Shown here: positions 20,291 through 32,704 of the stretch, piece after piece
How the letters are laid out: every line of letters starts with the position of its first letter
Numbering within the stretch: the stretch's first letter is position 1
Origin: Jaltomata sinuosa
Lineage: Eukaryota > Streptophyta > Magnoliopsida > Solanales > Solanaceae
Direction of reading: 5' to 3'
NCBI GenBank assembly: GCA_003996215.1
Contig: QJPP01001716.1
Span: 1-64,000, forward strand
DNA: 64,000 bases
Made by a program: the position numbers and the translations under genes
The notes under the pieces: generated by a model
The model's database searches: none
Seen by the model: the letters and a program-made list of their open reading frames with translations, nothing else
What the model was told of the DNA's origin: nothing

Positions 20291-21100
20291 CTCTCCCTAA
20301 TAATCTAAAGTTTCTTCATAGTCTCATGAATAGAATCTGGACCAATCAAAGTTGCTTCACCTACCTCAAACCAACCAATAGAAGCTACACCTCAGCCCAT
20401 AAAGTGCCTCATAAGGAGCCATATGGATGCTAGAATGAAAGCTATTGTTGTAGGCAAACTACATAAGAGGTAAGTGATCATACCAATTACCTTTGAAATC
20501 AATCACACAAGATCTTAACATATTCTCTAAGGTCTGAATAGTATGATCGGCCTGGCCATCCGTCTGCTGGTGAAAAGTTATGTTAAGTCTCACTTAAGTA
20601 CCAAGGCCTTTCTGAAACCACCTTCAAAACTGGGATATGAACTGAGTACCCATATCTAAAATGATAGACAATAGAACCCTATGTAATCGGACTATCTCAC
20701 AGATGTAGAGTCTGGTATAATCCTCTACTGAATCAGTAGTCTTAACAACGAAGAAGTGGGATGACTTAGTCATCCTGTCAACAATCACCCAAATTGAATC
20801 ATGATATTTGCAAGTATGAGGTAAGCCTGTGATGAAGTCCCTATTAATCGCTTCCCATTTCCAAGTAGGAAGATCAATATCCTGAGTCATGCCACCCGGT
20901 CTCTGATGTTCTACCTTCACTTATTGACAATTGGGACACTTAGCCATAAAATCTTCTATGTCTTTCTTCATGCCATTCCACCAATAGACTTCTCGTAGGT
21001 CACGATACATCTTGGTGGCACCAGGGTGAATAGAATACCTGGAGCTATGAGCCTCTATCAAAATCCACTATCACAACCCATCTATATTTGGCATCCACAA
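20291..21100 (-). pseudogene. Integrase core of E2 (degenerate)
   Basis: The frame at 20624-20920 includes KVEHQRPGGMTQDI, WKWEAINRDFITGLPHTCKY and VDRMTKSSHFFVVKTT, and ends ILDMGTQFISQF. First and second acidic residues are visible (in RDFITG and DMGTQ). Flanking pieces carry stops and frame changes, including the HHCC zinc-finger region near 20935-21010. Insertion enzyme remnant. Confidence 0.8.
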
Positions 21101-21860
21101 TCAACCCTGATATTGAAGCACACCCTCTCCCCCTTGGGAGAAAACCTCAACCCTCTGCTGATAGACTGCACCCTTCAATTGATGCAAAATAGGATCACTG
21201 TCTTTCTTCTTTTTCACCTCAACTACCAAAGATGATTCAGGCCTATTCTGAATTATAACACCACCATCTACTGAATCTGTAAGGCAAAATCCCAATTGAG
21301 AAAGTCTATGAACATCCTTATCCAACTCTTTCTTCCCGTCCTTAACCAAAGACACACTACACATAGACACCCTACTAAGTGCATCAGCTACTACATTGGC
21401 CTTACCCGAATGGTAAAGCACAATCATATCATAATCCTTAAGAAGCTCAAGCTATCTCCTTTGATGAAGATTCAATTCCTTTTGAGTGAACACATACTGA
21501 AGGCTCATATGGATGGTAAACACGTCCACATGGACACTATACAAGTAGTGTCTCCAAATATTCAAAGCAAAAACCACCGCCACTAACTCAAGATCATGAG
21601 TCAGGTAATTCTTCTCATGAATCTTAAGTGGTCTAGAAGCATAAGCAATAACCTTACCACGTAGCATCAAAACACAACCCAAGCCAATACTAGAAGCATC
21701 ACAATACACAACAAAGCCATCTAATCTAAGCCCTCGGGTAGAGCCAAAACTGGGGGAAGTGGGTCTAGGAAAGTTTTTCACTGTCTTTATCTTCTGCGAA
21801 TCAACTCGAATACTATCTATAGACACAATATGACCTAGAAAAGCAATGTACTGCATCCAT
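21101..21860 (-). pseudogene. RNase H and linker of E2 (degenerate)
   Basis: The 21452-21856 frame reads FLGHIVSIDSIRVDSQKIKT, then VVYCDASSIGLGCVLMLRGK, IAYASRPLKIHEKNYLTHDL and ELVAVVFALNIWRHYLYSVH, a near-complete RNase H with its catalytic Asp and Glu. A small deletion after FPRPTSPS fuses out part of the RT connection domain. 21101-21427 continues as SGKANVVADALSRVSM, the RNase H-integrase linker, in another frame. Confidence 0.85.
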
Positions 21861-22460
21861 AATTCACACTTACTGAACTTAGCAAATAACTAACGATCCT
21901 TGAGAGTTTGAAACACAACTCTCAAATATTCTTCATGCTCATTCTCACTCTGAGAGTAGATAAGAATATCATCAATGAAAACAATCACAAACATATCCAA
22001 ATACTGTTTGAACACACGGTTCATCAAATCCATAAAGGTTGTAGGAGCATTCATTAGTCCAAAATACATAACCACAAATTCATAATGACCATATCGAGTT
22101 CTGAAGGCTGTCTTTGGAATGTCACACTCTCGAACATGGAGTTGATGATAACTAAATCTAAGGTTAATCTTGGAGAAATAGTTGGCACCCTAAAGCTGGT
22201 CGAACAAGTCATCAATCCTAGGAATGGGATACTTACTTTTGATTGTGACCTTGTTCTACTAAAGATAGTCAATATACATTCTGAGAGAACCATCCTTTTT
22301 ATGCATGAATAGAATCGGAGCACCCCATAGAGAGATGATGGGTTGAATAAAGCCCTTATCAAGAAGGTCTTTCAACTGATCTTTCAATTCTTTAAGTTCC
22401 ACTGGAGCCATTCTGTAAGGAAAAATAGATATAGGATACATATCTGGGAGAAGGTCTATC
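21861..22460 (-). pseudogene. Reverse transcriptase of E2 (degenerate)
   Basis: Pieces in three frames recover RT: FPYRMAPVELKELKDQLKDL and GAPILFMHKKDGSLRMYIDY (22441-22259), then the FDQL and FSKI region out of frame (22054-22260), then VMYFGLMNAPTTFMDLMNRV and VFIDDILIYSQSENEHEEYL (22075-21890), which holds the FIDD active site. A TAG stands where the family has Gln after MYIDY. Confidence 0.85.
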
Positions 22461-23180
22461 CCAAAGTTGATCTCCCACTAGGGAGGGACTCCAGGCAGAT
22501 CCTTAGGAAACACTTCTAGAAATTCATTCACTACAAGAACTGGCTAGAGAGATGGGGTTTTGGACTTCGTGTCTATAACCCAAACTATATGATAGACATA
22601 ACCCTTAGAAATCATATTCCTAGCCTTAAGATAAGATATGAAATGACCTTTTGAATATGGAGGACTACCCTGCTACTCTAAGATAGGCTCATTTGGAAAC
22701 TTGAAACTGACTACTCGGGTACGATAATCAACCAAGGCATAACATGCATGCAACCAATCCATACCAAGAATAATATCAAAGTTGGTCATCTCCAACTCTA
22801 CTAGGTCAGCTGAAGTGACTCTATGAAGAACTAAGATAGGATAATTTCTATAAATTCTTTTGAATAGGACTGACTCACCAACAGGAGTAGAAACACAAAA
22901 AGGTTCTAGGAGTTGTTCAGGACTGACTTCGAACTTGTAAGTAACATAAGGGCTCACAAAAGATAAGGAGGCTCTGAGGTCTAGTAAAGAGTAAACATCA
23001 AAAGAGAAGACTTGCAACGTACTAGTAACAACATCTAGGGAACTCTCACGATCCTAGTGAGATGACATAGCATAGAGAATGTTCTGGCACTGACCACCAC
23101 TCGAACCAAAAGCAGCACCCTACTAGGCTGGATGACTCGCTGGGGCTACTGAAGTAGACTGAGTTCTGCCACCTCCATGT
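22461..23180 (-). pseudogene. Protease and gag C-terminal remnant of E2
   Basis: Frame 23017-22673 reads FSFDVYSLLDLRASLSFVSP (the active-site DPGAS box changed to DLRAS), then FDIILGMDWLHACYALVDY, the conserved end of plant gypsy protease. 23041-23180 looks like the low-complexity end of gag with stops. At about 23180 the sequence jumps into the middle of the 5' LTR, so gag N-terminus, capsid, leader and PBS are gone. Confidence 0.8.
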
Positions 23181-24414
23181 AGTTTTGTATTTGGGTTATC
23201 AAGAATCCTCATCTCTTGGTGCTAAATACTACTCCCAAAATATATCATAGTGCTTACATAATCATGTTTACAACCCTGATCTTCATAATACTTACAAACC
23301 TTGTTTTAGAAAATCATTGATGAGTATTACATTGGGTGTCTTGTCTTTCATAATAATTCATATCTTGGAAGTTTTCATGGCACTAGATTAAATTCCATAA
23401 TCATGCATGATTTCATAAAAAAAGAACTAGGCATGCAATTGCTTGAAATTCATGAGGTCATGCTATGAAATACGTCAATTTGCTTAAATCAATCTATGTA
23501 TGCAAAGTTGGCTATACTTAGCATTCAATTCATGAAATAAGAATTCCCTAGTAAAAACCCATGTAAAACCATACAATTTAGTATTAGATTTCATAGTAGA
23601 TTCATGAGGAAACAATTTATAGAAAAGCCCATAAGAATTGGGTAAGAACCCTAATTTCAAGTTCATGAAAATCAATATAAAAATTTAGGGGTTTTGGGAA
23701 TAAGGGTGAAAGAATCCCTTATTGAATACCCACATACATGAATTGAAGCTTTCTTAATCTAGGATGAAAGGAATGGCGACTTGGAGGTGGAATCCTTAGC
23801 TTACAACTTGAAGCTTGAGAGAATGGAGTTCTTTTTCCCTTTTAGAACTTGAATGAGGGTTTGAGAGAAGACTTAGGATAATTAGAGATAAAATCCTCCT
23901 AGAATAGCCCAAAATGACCTCACTTAGGAGTTAAAAGGGTGGGAAATTACAAAAATACCTCTGGAACATAAGCTTGAAAAGAAACTGCTGAGTGACTCGG
24001 CTCCAGGTACCACAGGTGGGTATACGGATCATGAAACGGAATGACAGACCATCCTATGACCCATGGTTTTTACTTGGGAAAATGAGGGTCCTCTGATCCT
24101 CTAGAATCTACGGATGGTAGGATGACCCGTGGTTATAAATGATGGGTCATCAACTGAACCATAGTTTTCAGGACCCTTTATGGAGGGTCCTCTGATCATC
24201 AAAACCACGAGCCACAGGACGGGTCATCATTCCAAACCACGATCCGTGAAGTGACTTGTAGATTAAGAGAAAGCAAAATAGGCGGTCAAACCACGGATAA
24301 GACCACGGGTCATGGTACAGAATTACAACCCATGATCCTATCTGTGATCCTTAAGAACTTTAGAAATTTCAGAAAACCAAGTTTAAAGGCTGGTTCAAAT
24401 TCTGGGGTGTTAGA
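23181..24414 (-). repeat. 5' LTR remnant of E2
   Basis: This matches 13505-14752 of the 3' LTR (for example ggttatcaagaa, ccataagaattgggtaagaaccc, ggttcaaattctggggtgtta). It lacks the roughly 0.8 kb nearest the PBS. It ends tgttaga instead of tgttaca, then target aaggt at 24415. It carries the same ccgtgg/ccacgg palindrome cluster (24010-24330). Clearly more diverged from its partner than the L LTRs are. Confidence 0.85.
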
Positions 24415-26005
24415 AAGGTCTGGGGTACCAACCTATAAAACCCAACCCAAAGATGCTAAGTAATACAATTATATTCTATATAGGTTGAGTCTAAGGTAGG
24501 TAAATCATAACCTACCTGGAGTCTAATGAATAGCTGCTAGGAAGCGGTCGCCCGAGCCCAAACTTCTCTGAGAAGCCCCAAATAGCAATCAAACTATCAA
24601 AAACATAAACTACTTGTTAATATAAAGCTAACGGTTACCTATAATGCTAATAATTTGGCCGAGTCAAAATTTGGGTCAAAAGTAGGCTCATAGGCCTCGC
24701 AACTCAAAACCAGAAATGAAAGTTACCACGAGGTTCCCGATATTAGCAGTAACGCATGCTCAAAAATTGAGTATAAGACGGAAAAAGGAAGGGCTCAAAA
24801 TAGTCCTAAAAATTCAAGAGCAAATTGAAGAATCAATGAGGAAATTAAGGAAATAAAGAGGATAAAACTTACAATTGGCGACATGAAATCAACCAAGGAG
24901 AAGAAATTAATCACCCTAATGCTTAAAGATGATCCCACAGAGAAAATTGGATCTTTGAGATCAAGAAAAATGGTGGAAATCATTTGAATGAAGAAGAAAA
25001 CATTGGAGAAGATTTTATATACTGCCAGGGGTCCTTCTTCAAGATCGCAAATGGACCCCCACATGGTTGCGAGGACCACACTTGCTAGACTATCGCGATT
25101 GTGAAGGCTAGCCATGCTGCCACAAAGAACAAAGGTGAAGGGCCTTCATAGCGGTCGCGAGAAAGAACCTTACGATCGGAAAAAATAAAGGGTGCCGTTC
25201 CACAGGCCCTTCATCACGATCGCGTGAAAATAACCTCATGGTCACAATGCCCAAAAAGAAATACCATCGCAATCATGTTGCCTCCCTCGTGGTCGCAAAT
25301 AGGGCTTGAGGCCTACACCTACAACAGCAACCACCAGAAAGCTTAAGGCAAAAAGTCACCGATTGGTCCACAGAACTCACCTGGGACTCCCCGCGCATAA
25401 ATGAACTATGCTACTCAACTAAAAACAACATTCCAGATTCAACAGAATTGATGGAATTCTTAATGGAGGTTGATTTAGCAAAAAGTGGGCCCTATGCCCA
25501 ATGGCCAACTTTTCCAAAATGAAACCCAATGGCCCAAAATGAATTCGGATGCCTCGTGACCTGAACCAAAGGTCCCTCTAGCCCAAATTCAAAATTCCAG
25601 AGCTAAAAGCACTGATGAAATTCCCATTCGAGGTTGTTTTCTCTGAATTTTGACCAAAGTCAAACTTCCAAGCCAAACTGGCCTAAAATCACAAAAGGGA
25701 GGTAGAACGACACCAAAAGATCCCAGGTCCCGACTAAAGGTCCAACTAGACCAAAGTCCATGCTCCGGAGCTAATGAAACTGTCAAAATCCGATTCCAAG
25801 CATGCTTGCTAAGAATGTTGACTAAAATCAATAATTTCCTAAGTTAAATCTCTAAAATAGGGAAATGATCATAATGACCTAACGAACGTCCCGTGCACCA
25901 AACCACCAGTCCCAACAAGTTATAAATGACTTAGGGCCCGCTACAGGCAAGCTCTAACAGTACAAAGAAAGCAAAAACATGGGAATAACTGGAGGGGTCA
26001 TTACA
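24415..26005 (-). repeat. 3' LTR of element B, proximal part (resumes after E2)
   Basis: 24415-24419 repeats the target aaggt. The LTR then continues to ggaggggtcattaca at 25991-26005, read on minus as TGTAATGACCCCTCC. On minus it carries TCGCGATTG / GATCGCGTG-type palindromes (25290-25030), then GGCAGTATATAAAATC (about 25027-25012), a good TATA box, then a TTGTAAGTTTT donor-like site near 24870. The whole LTR is about 3.4 kb. Confidence 0.85.
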
Positions 26006-26540
26006 TCATCCACTACTAAAAAAAGACTTTCATCCTCGAATGTCAAGAAAAAGGGAGTACCTGAAGGCTCAAACAACTGCGAATATTGAGCTCGCATCTC
26101 TCTCCCAGTCACCCAAGTAGCCTCCTCAATCAAATGGTGCCTCCACTGAACCTTAACCACTGGAATCTCTCTCGACTTTAATATCCTAACATCTCTGGCT
26201 AGGATGGCTATCGACCTCTCAACAAAAGCCAAACTCTTATCCAACTGCACTGAATCCCACTGTAACACATGTGACTTATCCAGAACATAATGCCTCAACA
26301 TAGATACATAGAAGACTTGGTGCATAGCTAAGAATATAGGAGGCAAAGGTAACAAATAAGCAACATCACCAACCCTCTGAAGAATCTCAAATGGCCCAAT
26401 ATACCTGGGGCTGAGCTTGCCCCACTTGCCGAACTCATTACGCCCTTCATGGGTGACACTCAAAGACACCAGATCACCAGCACTAAACTCTAATGCACGA
26501 AGTCTATGATCTGCATAGCTCTTCTGTCTACTTTAGGCTA
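26006..26540 (-). pseudogene. PPT, chromodomain and integrase C-terminus of element B
   Basis: The minus strand before the 3' LTR is TTTAGTAGTGGATGA. The frame 26469-25954 reads LSPRYIGPFEILQRVGDVAY, FYVSMLRHYVLDKSHVLQWD, then AILARDVRILKSREIPVVKV and QWRHHLIEEATWVTGREM, a chromodomain-like tail usual in Tekay/Del. The frame runs on through the PPT into the LTR. This part is one of the better preserved pieces of B. Confidence 0.85.
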
Positions 26541-27480
26541 ATCAAAGTCTATCCTGAATCACCTAGACTCTGTCTAAGGAATCACAAAGTAAGTCTGTAC
26601 TTTGCAGCCTGGACTCTAAACCATCGAACCAACCTATTGGTGATCTACAATGCCTACCTTACAATGCCTCAAAAGGCGCCATGCCAATACTTGAGTGATA
26701 ACTGATATTATTAGCAAACTCTGCCAAAGGCATATATTGATCCCATGAACCTCCAAAGTCAAGAACATAGGCCCGTAACATGTCCTCCAAGACCTGGATA
26801 GTACTCTCAAACTGGCCATCTATCTGATGGTGGAATACAGTTCTAAGCTAAACCTCTGTACCCATATCTCATTAAATAGTCCTCCAAAACTGAGATGTAA
26901 ACTGAGTACCGCAGTTTGAAATGATAGAAGCTGGAACCCCATGCAAACGGACAACCTCTCAGAGATAAATCTGAGCTAACCTCTCTGCACTATAGGAAGA
27001 ATGAACCGGTAGAAAGTGTGCAGACTTTGTCAGCTTATCAACAATAATCCAAATAGTGTCAAACCCTCAAGAAGTATGTGGCAACCATGCTGTAAAGTCC
27101 ATAGTGATCTCCTCCCACTTCAACTTAGGAATGGGAAATCTCTTCATCAATCCACCAGGTCTCATGTGCTCAAACTTAACCTATTGGTAGTTCAAGCACC
27201 GAGATACAAACTCCGCTATGTCCCTCTTCATACCACTCCATCAGTAAAGTTGTGTCAAGTCTTTATATATCTTAGATGCACCTAGATAGATAAAATATCT
27301 AGAACAATGAGCCTTATGAAGAATTAACTGAATCAAATCCTCAACTTTTGTATCACAAAGGTGACTATCAAATCCTAGAACACCATCAGAATCTAAGGTA
27401 GCCCTGCTGGCCTCACCCCATAGAACCTGATCATGAATATCATACAACTATTGATCCTCATACTAATGCTGCTGAATTTG
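26541..27480 (-). pseudogene. Integrase core of element B (degenerate)
   Basis: The translation across frames gives FEHMRPGGLMKRFPIPK, WEEITMDFTAWLPHTS, IWIIVDKLTKSAHFLPVHSS, then IISNCGTQFTSQF and QVLEDMLRAYVLDFGGSWDQ. First Asp (MDF) and Glu are present. The second catalytic Asp is Asn (SNCGTQ for the usual SDRGTQ), so the enzyme would be dead even if the stops were absent. Many TAG stops sit where relatives have CAG. Confidence 0.8.
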
Positions 27481-28760
27481 ATCAACCAGAGTGAAATGGA
27501 TCTCAATACTAGAAAGAACTCTACTGGGATCTGACAAGTCAAGCCTAACCAAATGGTTAGACAAGGACTAGATGTCCAAGGCCAATAGTCACTCCGAAAC
27601 TGAAAGAGAAGCCAAGCTTCCCATACTCACTGCCTTCCAGCTCAAGGCATCCGCTACCACGTTTGCCTTGCCTAAATGGTACAGAGTAGTGAAGTCGTAG
27701 TCCTTCAATAACTCAACCTATCTTTGCTTCCTAGAGTTCAGATCCCGCTAAATCATGATATATAGAAGACAAAAGTGGTCAGTGAAAATCTCGCAATGAA
27801 CTCCATATAGGTAGTGCCTCCAGATCTTGAGCGCAAAGACTACCACTGCCAACTCCAAGTCATGAGTAGGATAATTATGCTTGTTATCCTTCAACTGCCT
27901 CAATGCATAAGCTATCACCCAACACTCCTACATCAACACACAACCAAGACCAACAGATGAAGAATCACAATACACTGATAAACCTTGGTCCTCAACTGGC
28001 AATTTCAACACCAGAGCTGAAGTCAATAAGGCCTTATGCCTCTGGAAACTATCCTCGCACTAATCAGACCACTTAAATAGGACTTCTTTCTTAGTCAGCC
28101 TAGTCAAAGGTGCTACAATGGAGGAAAACCCCTCAATGAACTATCTATAGTACCTTGCCAACCCAATAAAGCTGCAAAACTTGGTAGGAGTAGTAGGCCT
28201 TGGCCAATCACGAATGGCTGCAATCTTCCCTGGGTCCACTCTAATCCCATCCTTAGATACTACATGTCCTAGGAATGCTATTGACTCAAGACTAACACTC
28301 ACACTTTGAGAACTTAGCATAAAGCCGATGATCTCTCAAAGTCTGGAGTACGATCCTCAAGTGCTGCTCATGCTCCTCTCCACTCTGCAAGTATATCAAT
28401 ATGTCATCAATAAAGACTATCAAAAATGAATCCAAGTATGGCTTAAGAACCATATGCATCAAATCCATGAAAGCTACGGGGGCATTAGTTAACCCAAAAG
28501 ACATCACTAGGAACTCATAATGGCCATTACGTGTCCTGAGTGTTGTCTTAGGTATGTCCTCCACCCTAATCCTCAACTGGGGGTAGCTTGACCTCGAATC
28601 TATCTTAGATAACACTGCTGCACCCTGGAGCTGATCAAACAAGTCATCTATATGCGGCATCGGATACCTGTTCTTTATAGTCACCTTATGTAGCTGCCGA
28701 AAATCAATACACATCCACATCAAACTATCTTTCTTCTTCATAAACAGAACAAGAGCACCC
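27481..28760 (-). pseudogene. RNase H and RT of element B (degenerate)
   Basis: The 28741-28292 frame contains MCIDFRQLHKVTIKNRYPMP, VLSKIDSRSSYPQLRI, GHYEFLVMSFGLTNAPVAF and LIVFIDDILIYLQSGEEHEQ, i.e. RT with an intact FIDD box. RNase H follows at about 28060-27640 in broken frames (CDSSS-like start, HSYPTHDLELAVVVFALKIW, then GKANVVADALS). Stops are mostly TAG. Confidence 0.85.
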
Positions 28761-30413
28761 CAAAGTTACACACTTGGCCTAATAAAACCCTTAGTTAACA
28801 AGTACTGAAGCTGAACCTTAAGCTCTCTCAACTCAGCTAGAGCCATACAATACATAGTAATGGAAATAGTCCTGGTACCCATTCTAACTCAATGGCAAAG
28901 TCTATATCATGCTCAAGTTGAAGGCCTGGCAGGTTGGTCAGAAATACATCTAATAACTCCCTAACCATAGGGACCAACCCAGGGGATGAAGTGTTGGCAC
29001 TAACATCAAGGACATATGCTAGATAAGCCAAACACCCACACGAAATCAACTTCCTAGCCTAAAGGAAAGAAATGATCCCAGATGGTGCACAACTAACAAA
29101 ACCCTACCACACAACCTAGGATAACTGGGCACGACTATGGTAATGGTCTTGGCATAACAATCCTAAATCGGTCAGTTAGGGGATAACCAGTCCATGCCCA
29201 AAATCACATCAAAATATAGCATGTCTAAAATCATCAAGTGTGCCCAAGTCTCAAGATCACCAATAACTATCAAGTAGGATTTAACAATCTAATACACTAC
29301 TAAAGAATTGCCTACCAGGGTAGCAACAGATACATGAACAGATAATGGCTCACTAGCCAACTCTAAATAAGGAACAATGTAGGTATAAACATACGAACAT
29401 CAAGAACTGGGATTAAACAACGGTAAAGCTGACTGGTGGCAGACAGAAATTGTACCTGTGATCACCGCATCTAAGGCCTCTACCTCTAATATACAAAATA
29501 CCACATAGAACTGACATCGACCTCTACCTAACTTATAGCCATCCTGAGCACCTATCTTGCCATGCTAGGCACCACCTCTACTAGGGAAACCACCTCCTTT
29601 GACGAATGGCTGCACTGATCTTAAAGGCTGAGCAGCTGGCTGAACAGTACCCTGTTAGGGGAACTCTCTGAAAAAATTCCTAATGATACCACACTCATTG
29701 AAAGGACCTAATGGACCACCCTATTGAGACAAACTAGATGAACTAATATGGCCACAATGACCAAATGCCCTAGATGATGTACCTCTCGATCACTGACCAC
29801 TATAACTCTGATTAAACTGAGGCCTAATAGAAGTCTAAAGTAATGCATGAACTAGCCAGCTAGACTGACCCTGATGTTGTTGTAGCTGATACCCTCAGCC
29901 CCACTGACCTAAACCTCTATCGCTAGAGCGGGAACCATTATAACCACCCTGATGGTGTGGCTTCTTATCTCTGACTCCTGGGTCATGATGATGTATATCC
30001 TCCATAGTGCGGGCATGGTCTACTATAGCCTGAAATGGTTGCCCACTAGCAAATAGTATCTCTGCAGTCTATCGAAGATCGATTCTCAACCCCTAAATAA
30101 ACTGACGAACTCTCTCTGGCTTTATAGGAATGATCATATCCCCAAATAGAGCCAACTGGTGAAAACAAGTCTCATACTCATCCACTAACATAGATTCTTG
30201 TATCAACGGGGTAAACTGCTCTCTACGGTGCTCACGGTCACTCTGCGGTAAGAACATGGCCATAAAGGCCTTGTAGAACTCCTTCTAAGTCAATTGAGGG
30301 GACTGAAAAGGTCAGCAAGCTACCTGGTCCCTCCAACAAAGCTTAGCTGGGCCCTCCAGATGATAAGTAGTATAACCTACTTCATGAGTATCCAATAGAC
30401 TAAGATGGTGACC
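28761..30413 (-). pseudogene. Protease and gag remnants of element B
   Basis: 29049-28837 gives the protease-RT linker (LVPMVRELLDVFLTNLPGLQ, DIDFAIELEWVPG). Around 29110-29460 the minus strand resembles gypsy protease (DWLSP-type words). 29490-30413 resembles gag linker, zinc-knuckle-bearing region and capsid (FMAMFLPQSDREHRREQFTP-type words near 30220), with many stops. Gag is cut at about 30413, where LTR sequence starts. Confidence 0.65.
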
Positions 30414-30518
30414 CTTCTGTAGGGGTACCAATCCTTGTGGCCCAGAATAGTTAGTAATGGGTCACTAAAGAAGTGAAGCATGTACAAGAAAGAGTAATAA
30501 GCGGAAGAATGCAAAGAA

Positions 30519-30550
<32 letters not shown>

Positions 30551-32634
30551 CTGAAGCTAAACCATCCCACGACCTAGTACTATATTATAGAAGCCATTAC
30601 TAAAAGTACAGTGTACAAGAGAGTACAAAATAAGAATATACAACTGTCTCTGAATAAAAAAAGAGTACATAAAGCCAAAGAAGAGATAAAACCAAGCCCC
30701 AGTGGTCAGGTTCTCACCCTAAGTCTCAAATATCCAAAAGCACTGCACGAGTCTTCACATCAACAACGATGGCTCACACTAGGATCTACACTAGAAAGAT
30801 GCCAAAGTGTAGTATGAGCACCAATTGCAAAGAAATGGGTACCCAGTAGGCATCATCAGCCGACTGAGCATATATTAAATATAAAAGCAGTAAATAGCAA
30901 ATAAGAAGGAAGTAGTAGCTGAAACAAATATAGGAAAACACACGGGAGCTAGCAACAGGAAGAAGACATAAAAGAGTACAATAAGCTATGCTAGCCACAG
31001 AAGATATATCATAGAACGCAGGTGAAAGAGTAGCGAATGCACCTAGATCCTTGCAATAATAATATATACAGAGAGTTTAACAAATATGGTGGTATATCGG
31101 TAACCTCAAATAATGGTAAAGAAGGAAAAAAAACTTAACATAATGATACTAACAATACAACTCACACGGTAAGGATGATTGAATAGTACGTAACAAGTAC
31201 TATAATAGGACCGAGTAAACTAATCTACCTACAGTCCCAATAGGCACCCATACACCCAAGGAACATGTACAAGTGAAAACAAACCCTCCATAATCTCATA
31301 CTATCGGAGCATACACTCAACAAACCACAAACAAGGGGTGGAACTGTGCAAACAATGTATGGTATGATATGCCATGCAAGTGGTACCTTATGCACCTCCT
31401 CTATCGCCCGTAGGCCCAGTAGGTAGGACCATGGAAGGCTTCCCCCATATACCTCTACTCCATCATATACCCCTCTTTTGGCACTCTTAGCCCATAACAC
31501 TTAGTACAGATAGGCAAGGTCCATGGAGATCTCAGAGACTACATACAAACTCTCAAAATCTCAATATCCATGCCTAGAATCTATCTGGGTCTAAAATTAG
31601 TAAAAAGATTCATGTCTAGTGCTCTGTCCCAACCGAGCCTAGTATCATATCAAATTAGTAATAAATCATGCCTAGCACTCCGGCCCAGCCGAGACTAGCA
31701 TCAGTATGAAAAACCATCATAAAAATCTCTTTTTTCTCAAGAAGATCCATAAAACCAGTTTAAAACCATTTATAGCCATTTGTAACTGAAAACAGGCCCT
31801 CAAAGCCATGCAAGGTTTATAAAACCGATGATAGTCAGGCCCACAGCCTTGTAGTAGTAAAACCAATATGGAAAAACTCTTTACATGATAATGATAATAT
31901 GCTCGAATACAACTAATAGCCCAATGGCTCAGAATCAACCTACCAGCCCTGCACAAGCTTAATCCGCTCTACAACACAGATAACCAGCTCATAATCAAAA
32001 AATAATATGGGGGACTCACAGACATTCCCTTGATATCCTACCATCTATGGTCTAAAGTCATAAGCAAAGGCCACACAGGGCCGCCAAGGGGTAATGCTAC
32101 CAACTGGCTCAAATACTAAAGCAAAACATAGGAAATAAGATGGACAGAAGGAAAGTGGACAAGGTCTCGGGTGCCAACCTAGTAAACCCAACCCAAAGAT
32201 GCTAAGTAATAAAATTATATTCTATATAGGCAGAGTCTAAGGTAGGTAATGCATAACCTACCTGACATCCTATGAATAGCTACTGGGAAGTGGTCACCAG
32301 AGTTCGAACTACTCTGAGAAGCCCCGAATAGCAATCAAACTATCAAAAACATAAACTACTCATTAATATGAAGCTAATGATATCCATAATGCTAATAATT
32401 AAGCTAGGTTAGAATCCAGGTCAAAAGCAGACTCGTGGGCCCCACAACCCAAAATTAGAAATGAAAGTCACCATGAGGTTCCTGATGTTACCAGTAATAC
32501 ATGCTTGAAAATTGAGCAGAAGATGGACAAAGGGAGGGCTCAAAATAGTCCTAAAACATCAAGATCAAATTGAAGAATCAATGAGGAAATTACAGAAATA
32601 AAGAGGAGAAAACTTACAATTGGCGACATGAAAT
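30414..32634 (-). repeat. 5' LTR of element B, distal part
   Basis: This matches 10970-12719 and 24420-24895 of the other LTR without interruption at the E2 site (around 32160), which proves the E2 insertion. A TA microsatellite lies at 30522-30551. About 55 bases of LTR end, PBS and leader are missing. At 32634 element C begins; the last base before it is in gacatgaaat. Confidence 0.85.
30522..30551. repeat. TA dinucleotide microsatellite
   Basis: An uninterrupted (TA)n run of about 30 bases. The equivalent place in B's other LTR (11098-11116) has a shorter run. Confidence 0.9.
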
Positions 32635-32704
32635 TGTAACACCCTGGAAATTGAACTAGCTTTCTAAGTTTGAAACTTTGAAAAATTTCATGTTCCCAGG
32701 AATT

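Larger units (their letters stand above)
12720..24414 (-). mobile_element. Element E2: Ty3/gypsy chromovirus nested in B's 3' LTR
   Basis: Minus-strand element with a 5-bp target duplication aaggt (12715-12719 and 24415-24419). 3' LTR 12720-14752, PPT near 19555-19570, degenerate integrase/RNase H/RT/protease (19800-23040), gag remnant (23041-23180), 5' LTR remnant 23181-24414. It is itself split by element L exactly at the edge of the 3' LTR. A deletion removed most of gag, the leader, the PBS and about 0.8 kb of the 5' LTR. Confidence 0.88.

Noticed and set aside
30522..30551. TA run as a replication origin or matrix attachment site
   Set aside because: A plain microsatellite in one LTR, shorter in the other; no other evidence.
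31225..31500. 91-codon minus frame
   Set aside because: It lies inside the B LTR; the matching stretch of the other LTR (11785-12060) is not open in the same way.
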